Shown here piece after piece: positions 10,556 through 21,950 of a stretch of 64,000 bases of DNA. Every line of letters begins with the position of its first letter. The first letter of the stretch is position 1. The notes under the pieces are model-generated. The model saw nothing but the letters and a program-made list of their open reading frames with translations, searched no databases and was not told the DNA's origin. The DNA is from Penicillus capitatus (lineage: Eukaryota; Chlorophyta). The position numbers and the translations under genes were made by a program. The stretch is from NCBI GenBank assembly GCA_965649825.1, contig OZ287699.1, positions 186,001 through 250,000 on the forward strand, in the 5' to 3' direction.

Positions 10556-13500
10556 ATGTTGGTCCTCGTCCATTTGTGGATTTGTTTCCTGACCTTTGCG
10601 CCGAACCCTACCAGGTCGAGCTCAGGTATCATCGAGTCCGTCATCCTGCTCTGCTATACGTGTGCCCCCAGAGGTCGACCGTCAAAGTATCCGACCGCCA
10701 CTTGACGGCGACGAACACGTCGAGACTGGGCTTCTGCATGGCGCGGAGGTCGACCGCTCAAACCGTCAGGCTCTGAAGGGCAGTCGACACACAGAGGAAG
10801 ACCGGTTTCCTTACCTATGCAGCCTCCGAATGTCAGGAAGCCGGAAACATGTGTGTACCGCCACGCTTGTTGATGGGAAATGGCTCGTCACGGCGGCGCA
10901 TTGCGTCGACCCGAATTATCCCGGCTCGACTGGCTGCTATCCACTCGTCTACTGTGGCACTTCTCGAATTAATGCCCCCACCGCTGACAAAGTGACAGAA
11001 CCCGTCTAGTGGAATGGACGGTGATTGGTTGACGCACGATGTTTGGTTTTAGACGTTTCATGTTGTCGAAACGTACATGCATGAGGACTGGATGGGCACC
11101 ATCTTCTACGGTTCCGACATCGCGATGCTGAAACTGGACAGAAATGCGAAACAGCCTGTTCCGCGTCTGTATCGAGAAGGAATGTATCTGGTGGAAGAAT
11201 TGGACGTGCCGTCGACGAACTGGGACGTCAAGAGGAGATTACGAGCGATGTCTAAGACGCCAACGACCAGCGCGACATCGTCGACCTCCTCTGTTACCGT
11301 GCGCAGCGACGACGTCTGTCAAATGCAACGCGAAATCATTTCGAGCAAGGGCTGGCTCTGCGCCAGCGAAAGCGCCAAGGAGACATGCGACGGTGCGCGC
11401 ACCGACTGCGCCCTTCGTGTATGACGCTTTTTTTCTGTGTTTTAGACGGAGCTGGTAACCCTCTGCTGGTGACCGATCGGCCACGTGGTCGCCTGATGGA
11501 CGGCTTTCCTGCAGAGGACTTGTTGGCAGCTGTGAAGTCTTTTGACGCGTCGGATCCGAAATGCCAGTCATGCTCTGTGTACACCAGTGTTGCGTACTTC
11601 AGAGAATGGATGGTGAGGACGATCAAGGGAAGATCCGAGCCAAGTCGATGTTCGCTGTCTCCGAAATACGAACCGCAGGAACGCATTCCAGCCGGTTGGC
11701 GACAAACCCGACCGCTGTGCAAATCTGAGGTAAACCGTAGACGCAGCGATCGATCTCTTGCGCCGAGCTTGCGGACGATCTGCGACAAAGCGTCTGTCTA
11801 TATTCTCCCGCTAATACATACGATGCTGCGCAGACGAGTGAAGACAGACCCGTTGAGCAAATAAAACCGAAAAAAAAGAAAAAGCACGACGTCGTACCTG
11901 CAGCAACAGAACCAAAGGGGGATATCAAGGAAGAAACGGATCTTATTGAAGAATCCGTTGGACTGTCCGAGACGGGTCCCGAAGAGGCACCCGCTCAGCC
12001 ATGGAAACCGAAAAGATATAGAGAGCAGGCCGCTAAGCCTGAGAAGAAGACACAACACGAACAAGAGGGGGTTGATGTAGTAACATCTGGAATGGAACAT
12101 ACAGAGAAATTCGACAAACAAACCGCAGCAGGTCCCGAAGTCACCGAGCGACCGGATGCGGGTCCCGAAGTCATACAAGAGGTCGACCTGTTAATTTCAG
12201 AGGTGACCGAAATGCCAATCGATTCCGTGACACCTGGGGAGATTGAGGAAACGGAGGTCAGCAGCGACGAACCGATGGACGACGGAGGGGACGACGACTT
12301 CCTAGATGTCGAAACGTCGGCCCCTGCGCCAGAGAGTTATCCCGCCGAAGTATGGGATTTGCTTTCCGTAAGGACAACCAGTCATTTCCCGCTCGACTTC
12401 ACATGCATTGCCTTCTTAGATGATGTTAGAAGCCATCAGAATCGACGACGACACAACGGCAGCAAAGGTGCTTCGACGTGGTCTAGATCCAAACTCAAAG
12501 AGCATGGACGAAGAGTCTTTTTTGGACAAGGAATCGACACTGCTCCACTGGACGGCAACCTTCGACGCTTCGCGATGTGCCAAGGTAGATACCGTCGTTG
12601 TCTATCCAGCCCATAGATGTCGCTGCCTTTGTCTGTGCTGAATGATCGTGTGCTTAGGTCATTTTGGACAAAGGCGGCGATGCCAATGCTGTGGATCTGT
12701 CCATCGGCACACCGCTGCATAAATCGGCGACTTATGGATACGCCGAGGTCACGAAGGTAAGATTCGCGTCGTCTCGATATCTGCGCCGTTGACATTGTGC
12801 AACAGATCCTTTTGAGCAAAGGAGCAAAGGTCGATGCTAGGGACAAGTCTAGCAGAACACCGCTTCGCTATGCAGCAACGTACGGAAACGTCGAAGTCAC
12901 AAAAGTAACTTCCAGATCTGGCCTCGGCGCCTCACGACTGGGCAATGGACAGATCCTCGTGGAACATAAAGCCGATGTTGAAGCCGTGGACGATTCCGGC
13001 TGGACACCGCTTTATTTTGCGGCCAACTACGGATACGCTGACGTTGCGCAGGTGACGCCCGACTGCTGCCGAGGCGCTCTCTACTCGTGTATGCCGAGTT
13101 AGGTGCTTTTGAATGCGGGAGCGATTGTGGATGTCACGGACAAGACTGGCTGGACACCAATTTATACTGCAGCGTCCAATGGACATGCCGAAGTGACACA
13201 GGTAACAGTCGAGCGATGTTCGATATCCTTGCCACGTGGAGATCAACGTAATAGGTTTTGCTGGACGGCGGTGCCGACGTCAACGCGACGAACGACGCCG
13301 GATGGACGCCACTGCATTCTGCGGCAGGTCAAGAGAACGTCGAAACTGTCAAGGTAACTTCTATACAGGCCGCATCTTTCAACAGTTCCTACATGCACTC
13401 TGATGTGACAGGTCCTCTTAGACGCCGGAGCTTATGTCCGAGCCACAGACACGACGGGATGGACAGCGTTACACTGCGCAGCACGATGGGGAAGACTAGA

Positions 13501-13691
13501 GACCGCAGAGGTAAGTCCACGCATTACGGCGACTAGATCTTAACAGTATGGCTCAGTTGCTGATTGCCGCTGGGGCGTCGAAGTCGAGCAGAGATGATAT
13601 AGATCGGACGCCCTTAGACTGCATCTGTGAACCCACTGCCTTCTGTTCCGAAGAAACACGCTCAGCCCTCACGGAGCTGCTGACGCCTTAG
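10556..13691 (+). CDS. T2: secreted trypsin-like pseudoprotease with acidic linker and ankyrin repeats
   Basis: The start ATG (10556) gives a signal peptide with core LVLVHLWICFLTFAP. A 47-nt intron follows, then the S1 domain: AAHCVD, SDIAMLKLDR, and at the Ser position DGAGNPL, with Ala (codon 11451-11453) where the nucleophile should be. So T2 is probably not a protease. A 104-nt intron (11730-11833) leads to a linker of about 175 residues with a KPKKKKK cluster and many Glu/Asp. The ankyrin part has a capping exon (MMLEAIRIDDD...) and then exons of 99 bp, each one 33-residue repeat with D-x-x-G-x-TPL, separated by introns near 50 nt, all phase 0. A cysteine-bearing cap ends TELLTP, stop 13689-13691. 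Coding length is about 810 residues. A signal peptide on an ankyrin protein is odd, since ankyrin repeats are usually cytosolic. Confidence 0.75.
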
Positions 13692-15896
13692 AGGGTGCAG
13701 CATCCATCTCAAGCAATGATGCATTCCAAGTACCTAATAAGCTTTTGTCAAGTGTATTGTCTCGACTAGCAGAGACCGAAATGAAAATCCAGTTTGGTTC
13801 AAAGGAAGTATAGACGAATTAAGAAGACAGGATATATTGTTTGCGAGATTGTGGCTGTTGCGTATACCGTTCAACTCGTGGCCGCTCGAGCGTGATGTCT
13901 GCTAGTCACACCACTACACCATCTGATCAAGGACGACGCGCAGTGCGTTGATCCAAACGTCGTGGTGCTCTGTTATAAGCCATTCTCTCGTCTGTTTGCG
14001 ACATGGCGTCTGTGGCCATGAAACGGAATCGATCAAAGCGTGTTGCGTTCGTCAGAGGGTGGAGATTTTTAAGATTCTTATCCCTTTGTGTTAAGATCGA
14101 CCTGCGTCTATTCGCTTTTCTTTTATACGAGCATGGGATTGCCTGAGCTTGGATGGTGTCTGTACAGTTTATGTTTCTCTTCGGAGACGTCTTACTGTTC
14201 AAAGCTGTTTCAAGAGCGGCGTCAGATGCCGTTGATTTGTTACCTTTTGAGGGTACGGCCGAGAAGAGTGGAGGGTGCATTGGGGAGAATAAATTGTTGT
14301 CGCTTTTCGAGATTCTGTACTAGATCGTCCGTCCTTTTCGCATTTAGTTTTGGTAACAGAAGGGCAATGTAGGATACAACTGTACGAGACCAATCACGCG
14401 AAGAGTGTTTTCATCCATTGTCTGTCAAGTCCAAGAATTCATCCAATGAAGAAACGGTCGTTGCGCAGAGGCAGGCAGACATGCATTGTTAGGTGACGGA
14501 CTGTGATGGAGAGCTAGCTGCGGCTTGTGCTTTTTCAGAATGGATGGTGCTGGTTGTTATGATCGGCAGAGGGAAAGGTGGGTGTGTGTCATCATGATGT
14601 GACGTCTGCCGTACGGATACAGCGTCCGACACTCGCGCATCTGATCGGTCCATAATGACCCATTGGTGATGGATAACTCTCGACACTGTTCGAAAGAGTC
14701 TGACGTTCGAATGCCCGCATGCTGCCAATGGTTGCTAGCAAGCGGGATCCGCAGACGTCTTTGACGATCATGGCTGCAAAACAGAAGAGGCAGTGCATCT
14801 GTGTCGCGCTGTCCTGGATACAAATCAGCCTAACGTACCTTCGATGCGCAAGACGGGTGGATGACTTTGAAGAGGGAGGGTGTCTTCGGACAGTCGACTC
14901 CACCGGTACAAGCCTGAGATAGGATGACCTACCTGTGTAAAGATCTTTCTTGACTCTGGAAAACGTCGCTTTGTGAAGAACGGTTTGCTATCTTTCCGAT
15001 ATCTCAGCTGCGTCCGTCCACCTGTCCCATCATTTGACGCGACGTTCTTCTGTGTCTGTCGTGTTCGTTCTCTACAGGTCGATGAAAGGATTTTATTGAA
15101 CGATGGTGGTGTCGTCTGAATGATATTAATTGAATATTCGCCCACCAGTTTTGACTGCTTTATGTTTTCGGGAGTTTCTTAAGATTCAAGGAATTCACCT
15201 CTCACGGAGTTATCCTTTGGATCGTCAACGGCTGTCACGGCTTTTCATTCGCGTTAGCTGTGGATCTACCTCGGCAGATGTTGATATACTTGGATAAAGG
15301 ATCAGCACAATGAGAGCTTTACGGTTGCGCTTATGGCTTTGTCAACATCATGACAAACAATCGATACCTTCGAGCTCTTTCTTTATCTTGCCTTTGATTG
15401 TTTATCTTTCGGGCTGCTCTCAGTTGTTTGTCAAGTTCTATAGTGGAGGATCTCGTGGTCTGGCGACAAATCTCCGTCTCTAATCCAATAAGCGGCCGAT
15501 ACCTGCTTAAGATAATGAGGAGTGTCGACATGCTTTCATTGTCTCATCTTTTGCTTATTAACGACGTTTGGGTGTCCTACCGACCTGATCACTGAATCAT
15601 GCCTCACCGACAACGACTGAATCTCCGCCTTCTGTTTCTTACTCCATCGATGAACCTATGCAGTGCGAGCCCTTCGGATTTGACGTTCATCTCCCTGATG
15701 TACCGCATCAGGACGCCGTACTGTAAACGAAAAAGAAAACGGTTTGTTGGAGTGTAGGTTTAGGAGATCGCAGCAACGCGTAGCTGAAGGCAATCAGAAT
15801 CAAGCGTTTGCAAAAGTACAAAATTGTGCGATTTGCTAATCAGAGAAGGCCATTCCATTTCGGAAGACGCGATTAGACGTCCTGTGCCGAAGACAG
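13692..15896. other. T2-T3 intergenic region
   Basis: About 2.2 kb. Base composition is more AT-rich than in the genes. Only short ORFs are present (for instance 14592-14903 and 13927-14280, minus strand), without recognisable domains. No gene can be supported. Confidence 0.5.
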
Positions 15897-18547
15897 ATGC
15901 TTTGTTTGCAGACAGCGAAGACCGTCTTCGCAAAACTGTGGCTCTGTCTCCTGTTCTCCGCACCGGACATTACGTTCGGCATTTCGAGTGCGGTCGAGCG
16001 AAATGTCCCCCTCTATCCCGAGAGCGTGTTCTCCAGACGAGCGAAGCCAAAAAGCGTCTCTGTCGCTCTTCTTCAAAGAAAGCCTCTCTGTGGCTCTGCC
16101 TTATGGAGACTCACCTGACGCCATGAACCGTCCCTGCTGTCAGGGAGGCGATGGGAGTGGAGTGGCCCGCTTTCCTTACCACTGCAGCGTGCGCCGTCCT
16201 GGAAAACGACGCCACGTGTGCGCCGCCACCCTCGTTCACCGAAGATGGTTACTCACTGCAGCACACTGCGTCGATTCGAACGTTGAGGAATCGGCCGGAT
16301 GTTTTCCCATCGTCTACTGCGGCCGCTCTACCCTCAATACCCCCACTGTTGACGAAGTGAGCCATTCTCCTACTTCATCAAACGGATTGACGACGGATGC
16401 AATGTAGACGTTCCACGTGATCGCAACCTATATTCACGAGGACTGGCAGGGGGACGTCTCCTACGGCTCCGACCTTGCCTTGCTGAAAATGGATAGGGCA
16501 ACGGACTCGCCTGTTCCTCGACTCTTTCGCGAGGGTATGCCTCTCCGCAGAGATGTGAGCATCCCGTCCATCGTCTGGGGCTTCGGCTCTCCATCTCGTC
16601 CGAAGTGCAGGTCTCGAGAGAACTGCTCCGCCTCGCTGATCGGTCGCAATTCCTGTCAGAAGCACCCAGAGATTATCTCGCAGAGGAGCTGGTTTTGCGT
16701 CGGCTCAGGAAAGACCGACAAATGGACGGGTGCGTCCAGAAGCAGAACAGATCGGCGATAAGTGTGATTCCAACAGGCGAATCGGGCAGTCCCCTTCTGC
16801 TGGCCGATCATCCGAGGGGCCGCCTGAAGAAGGGGGATCCCTGGGAGGATCTGCTGGTTGGCGTGATGTCTGCCAGCTTTGTAGACCCGAAACGCCAATC
16901 GCCCTCTGTCTACACCAACGTCGCCTACTTTAGAAAGTGGATACTGGATACCATCGAAGGCAGATCTTCCCCGAGCCGCTGCGTGCGTCAGCCGAAAGCC
17001 GAACACAGAGAACAGCCTCATCTAGCTCGCCAACAACCCGAATCGTCGTCATCTCCGGCGCAGGTGGAGAATCCGATATCACGTACTGTCTGCCTGCCGT
17101 CTTCGGCCGAACGTGCTTCAATTCCCCAGTCGCCAGTCGTTGTCTCGATGATTTATCCTTACTCCGCCTTTCTCGTAGACCACGTGTGATGTGATACAGG
17201 TCGGCAAAGAGAAAAGGAAACCGCAGAAACCGATAGAAGAAGTAAAAAGCGAGCCAGTAGTCGTATCCCCCGCCCCAGAAGCAAAGAGCAAGTCTGAGGA
17301 TGAACAGCTGATCAGCGAGTTCAGAAGCCTCACCAAAGAACAGCAGATCCAAGTAGCCCGTTCTCACTCTTGAAGCCCTTTGATGTATGCGTCGAGTTCT
17401 CAGAGGATGGTCGACGCTATCAAGGCCGACGATAATAAAACGGCCAGAGCACTTCTTACAGCAGGATTGGATCCGAATACAGAGAGAGGCGACCGTGAAC
17501 TTCGGCTTTCCGAGGATTCCAGGCTTCTCCACTGGACCGCCCGTCTTAACGCTTCTAAATGCGCCGAGGTAATCTCGTCTCTACTGCTGTTTAGACATGA
17601 TCAGTGCATCCAAATCCTCCGCGAAGCGATAACGAGTGGATTTCTGTGCAGGCTTTGTTGGAGAGCGGCAGCGACGTTGACGCCTCCGACGCAAACAAAA
17701 TGACGGCGCTCCTTTTTGCATCTTATTTCGGGCACCTCAATGTTGTAAAGGTGACTTCCAACGAAGGTCTTTGCGTGTGTCTCATGGTTCTTGCAACAGG
17801 TTCTCTTGAAGCACAGTGCGAACATGGAGGCTTCCACCCCGAAAGGATACACCTCGCTTCTTATTGCTGCACATAGCGGGCATACGGATATTGTAAAGGT
17901 ATCTTGAAAGCCACTTCAGATATCAGCTGCAAGACGACATGCTGAACAGGTCTTGTTAGAAAACAATGCCGACGTCAACGCCACCAGCCAAGGTGAATAT
18001 ACCGCGCTTCATTTTGCAACGAATACGGGGCATCTCGATATCGTGAAGGTAGGTGACATCTCAAACAGCCTTTCGCTTTTTGATATCATCATTCACGCCA
18101 CAGATTCTCTTAGAGTACAGTGTGAGCGTGGATGCTGCGGACAACCGAGGACGCACAGCACTTCATGCAGCAGCGCAAGGAGGGAATGTCGACATCGTGG
18201 AGGTGACATCCTGAACACTCACTCAATGATGGCTGTAGCATCATGGATCGATGAACAGGCCCTGTTAAATGACGGTGCTTCTGTCGACGTCCGTGATGGC
18301 AACGGGATGACGTCACTGTTCTATGCGTCGATGTATGGAAAGCTGAAGGTGGCCAAGGTGAGCGTATATGCATTTCTTCTCTGTCTCCGACGGATTCTTT
18401 CAGGTTCTTCTGTCTTCGGGGGCATCAGAAACTCTCCAAGACAAGGATGGACATACTGCCGCCGATGTTGTGTGCGACAAGTGCCTCGAATTTTCCGGCG
18501 AAACATGTCGAGCTCTCGACGAACTCTTGTCTCCGCAAGTCGCCTGA
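15897..18547 (+). CDS. T3: secreted trypsin-like protease with ankyrin repeats
   Basis: The start ATG (15897) gives a signal peptide with core FAKLWLCLLFSAP, then a 49-nt intron. The S1 domain has the full triad: AAHCVD, SDLALLKMDR and TGESGSPLLL (Ser codon 16782-16784). Six residues before the Ser is an Asp (DKWTGES), the position that gives trypsin its preference for Arg/Lys; that reading is tentative. A 136-nt intron (17064-17199) joins a short charged linker (VGKEKRKPQKPIEEVK...). The ankyrin part has a cap exon (17401 onward) and six further exons, five of them 99 bp with one repeat each, ending RALDELLSPQVA. About 655 residues. This is the only member with an intact triad and an intact ankyrin domain, so it is the best candidate for a working T protein. 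M3 follows 301 bp downstream on the same strand. Confidence 0.8.
17272..17758 (+). repeat. Gene-conversion tract, T3 copy
   Basis: These 487 bp match 31611-32097 in T4 with 12 differences and no indels, introns included. Sequence on either side diverges sharply. This points to recent gene conversion or a very recent local duplication. Confidence 0.85.
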
Positions 18548-18848
18548 GACAGATCTCTCCAGCTCCAACGACGAACCCGTACCTCTTTATGTCGCCGTAT
18601 TGACTGACGTAGCTAGTCCTCTGCGAAGAAAGGAATCCATGTTATCGATCTTAACCGTTGATGTCGATGTCGCATCGACGACTCTCCTCCGAAGTGACGT
18701 TCTTTTAACCGCTCGATCACGCTGCGTACGACTTTCTGCTACAGAAGAGATTTCGAAGTGCTGCGTCATCTACGTCGTCGCGGTTTCGCATCTCGGTCAC
18801 CGCCGCCACGACCCTCCCTTTCTTCGTGTTTACAGCCGCTTTCCGTGA
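18548..18848. other. T3 3' flank shared with T4
   Basis: About 80 bp from 18552 resembles 33531-33610 downstream of T4 (shared TATGTCGC/TTGTCGCTGTAT and GACTGAC blocks). It is probably the old 3' flank of the duplicated T unit. No gene is seen before the M3 start. Confidence 0.5.
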
Positions 18849-20337
18849 ATGGACGCAGCAACGACCGCAAGTGCGTTACCTCCTTCGCGCACCGCGTCGA
18901 GTCTCTCGCTGACGATTCAGGCGGCAGCGGGTCAAGCAATGGCGTGAACTATGCATACACTCTCCAGACAAAACGACTCTCCGGACGATACGAAGTGAGC
19001 AGACGCCACGACGACGATGCTTTCCTGACTTAGTGCCCTCGACAGTGTCACATTCACAGATATCTATTAGATTCAGAAACTACAGAATTCATGACGGACG
19101 CGTTCTCCGTCGCAGGATTTCGGTGGTGCGTTGCGCATTTCGTCTCGAGGCTCCCGCCGTCTTATCTCCACATCTTCTCTCAGGCAGCTTCTTGTGAATA
19201 TCAAGAATAGAAGGATCGTCATGTACCTCAAGTCATCCGACGCTGAACCTGTGGAGGTTCGCTTCAACGTTCAGTTGACAAATCAATTGGACTGGTCCAA
19301 AACCATGAGTGGAGGTCCTATCAAGCATCTACTCTAAGCTCGTGTTGCATTCGAGCGCGTGCCAGGAACGCGTCGAGTATTCGAGCCAGGGTCGCTGTGG
19401 GGGTTTGAGGGGAAAGAGAACTCGGCATCTGATGTGCGAGATCCGAATGCTGGTTACATGGAGAAGGGTTGCTTCACCGTCGGACTGAACATCAGTCTGG
19501 TCTCTTCACTGAACGAGAACCTCATCGTCAGCACCCAAGGGAATCCGTGCGTCATCACCGTAAGCCTGTCAAACGTCTGAAGTCGTGTCAGATGGGAGGG
19601 CGGTTGCAGTGGCAGCTGCGCGATTTGAAGGAGATGGTGGATTCGAAGATCTACTCTGATGAAATCCGCACGGCAAATGCCACATGGTGAACACCTGTCC
19701 TGTCTGTCGGCGATCCGTTAAGACAGACGCGTTCGGTGCAGGAAGCTAAAGCTCGTGCATTTCGAGACGAACAAGGGGGGAGGTTTTTATGGTATCTATC
19801 TCGTCTGCACAGGCTCCTGTGCGACGCAAGTCAAGCTCAGAGTGCGAGTGCTCAACCACCGCACCGAGAAGCGCAGCATCACCAAAGGTCCCCGTCTCTT
19901 GCTGTTGCACCGTGCTGACGGAGAGTGATGGCGTAGAGCTTGCGCGCAGATTCGAAAAGGGCACTTCGAATTGGGGCTGGCATCATTTCATGGAAACGAC
20001 AGTGCTGCGAGACGAAGGATTAGGATTCATTGAAGACGGATGGTCGACTCTAATCGCCTGCCTCTCGTTCAAAGAAATCAAGGACAAAACGCAGACCGCA
20101 ATGGCGGAACAACTCCAAGCACGGGCACCAGTGATGGAAAAGCACGCAATGCTGACAGGGGGAAACGAGACCGGGACGACGAAGATGGACGACGCCTCAG
20201 TGCACGGCGAACTGAAAATCGCTGGCATGTGTCGCAGAAAGTGCCTTTGCCCACTCTCCTGGTTGGCTCTTATTAAGATAGCACTTGCAGGAATCGGAAA
20301 GGAGCTGGTGCTAAGGATGGCGGCACGCCCCGCGTGA
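18849..20337 (+). CDS. M3: tandem MATH protein without RING
   Basis: The first exon at 18849 (MDAATTA) is short, like that of M2. The two MATH domains follow with the shared exon borders: NGVNYAYTLQTKRLSGRYE starts the first; the second ends GTSNWGWHHFMET...LGFIEDGWSTLIACLSF. After that M1 and M2 have a linker and RING, but M3 runs into an unrelated tail ending in a hydrophobic stretch (CLCPLSWLALIKIALAGIG) and stops at 20337. No Cys/His ligand set is present. It may act as an adaptor or a competitor of the RING-bearing paralogues; that is inference. Same strand as T3 just upstream. Confidence 0.75.
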
Positions 20338-21950
20338 AGAAATGTGGACTCGCGTTCTGCGGAATTCAGTAGCTTCATCTTCATCATCCGACGTTACTAG
20401 AAGATTCATCGCATCACATTTATTTTTTCGCTCCTCTGAGGATTCTTAGCTGGATGGTTCGAGGATGACCATTTCATATTACTTTTTTCCGATGTCAAGC
20501 GAATGCTGTTTGCCTGAGAGGCTGTTATTGGTTTCTCTTGATCTCTGGCTTCTTGCCGTAGGCTACAGCTGAGAAACGCACGCACCCTCTGCACGACACT
20601 CTACTAAATGCACGTTTTATCTAAAGTTATCTGATGTGTGTACCTTGTTGGTGACGTGGCCTCGTCCATTGACAAACTTGACGCGAGGAATCGGATGTGG
20701 ATTGTAGAGAACGAGAACAGAATTCTTGTAACGCTTTGGCTCGGGAAATGCATGCATGGACGTCGCGATCACATGGCGGGCGTCACTCAGATAACCAGCC
20801 CCCATCGGGCGGCCGCTAGCAATCCGTCTAAGGACTCTTCGCCGGCCCTGCAACAACCGGCATATACATTCGGATACTGGCTGGTCACATGAAATAGGAC
20901 AGGGCTTGCAGCAGACTGCCATTGCTGTCGACCAGACAATGCAATACTTCGGGGGTCTTTCCAGTGGCCGCTGGTCGCTTTGGTCGTTCGTCTGCGATTC
21001 ACACGTCTAATCTATATACTAACTGTGGGCGTATGCAAACTTCGTGTCGACGACGGGACTGTGTGTCTGTCAACTGTCGCGTCAGACGCGTACATTAAGT
21101 GCGTCTTGACGCAATGTAAGTGTTGGTCCGCTGGGCGATCAAGCGAAGAAGTTTTTGGCGACGGTTTGAAGGCCGTCAGAAATGGTCGCTTGAACGTGAA
21201 GAAGCTCTCAGCGACGGTTAAGAGAGCGCTTGAGAGGTTCGCGAAGTGGCCGAAGTGGGGTGAAAGACGAGTCTGTAATAAGACGTGAAAGGCGTGAATT
21301 GGCAAGTATCCAGAGTTCGAGTCTGGATGACGTGCATTCTTGGCGTATTCGGAAAAATGTTACTGTCATCTGTGAGCACTTAGACACTCGCCAGAAATCT
21401 CAGAAACTGGCAGAATTCGATGATTGCTGAGGACGCAGCGACGTCGAGTTTAGCGCTGCAAATGACCTGCGAGGTGCAGGTGACGTCGAGTTCTGAGCCG
21501 AAAGTCCGAGGCGACGGACGATGCTGTAACCCTGAGTAACCAGCCTGGATTACAGAAAAAGCGAGGAAAGCGTGGCAGTCAGTTGACGTGATGAAATGGA
21601 CAGTCAACGCGCTGAAAAGAAGACGCAGCCTGTGGTAAAAGCCTGAAGATGCAGCGTCGCAATGAGGTGAGGACATGAAATCAGGGTGTCGCCAAGACGC
21701 GACGCAAGACGTGAATTCAGTGTGTAACTAAGAAAAACGCAAATGAAACGGAGAACATGGGCATGTAAGACAAAAACTTTAGGGGCAAGTTTCGGTTTAA
21801 AAGCTTTCGGTGTTGCGTGCAAATTCTGTCGATCGAGTCGCTTTGCGTTGCTGACGACTCAAGCGTAATTCCGCTGCCGTGCTGACGATTTTGGCCTGTT
21901 TTTCAGTGCCAATTCTGCCCCATCGTCGCATAGTACTGCAGAAAACCAAC
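20338..21950. other. M3 to retropepsin-gene intergenic region
   Basis: About 1.6 kb. From about 21000 the sequence changes character, with recurring GACGTG and GACGTCGAG words, and could be the upstream part of the retroelement-derived gene that follows. I found no matching copy after that gene, so I do not call a long terminal repeat. A T-arm-like hairpin at 21310-21326 has no acceptor stem. Confidence 0.4.

Noticed and set aside
21310-21326. tRNA T-arm-like hairpin CCAGA-GTTCGAG-TCTGG
   Set aside because: The seven bases after it do not pair with any stretch about 60-70 nt upstream, and no D-arm or anticodon arm was found.
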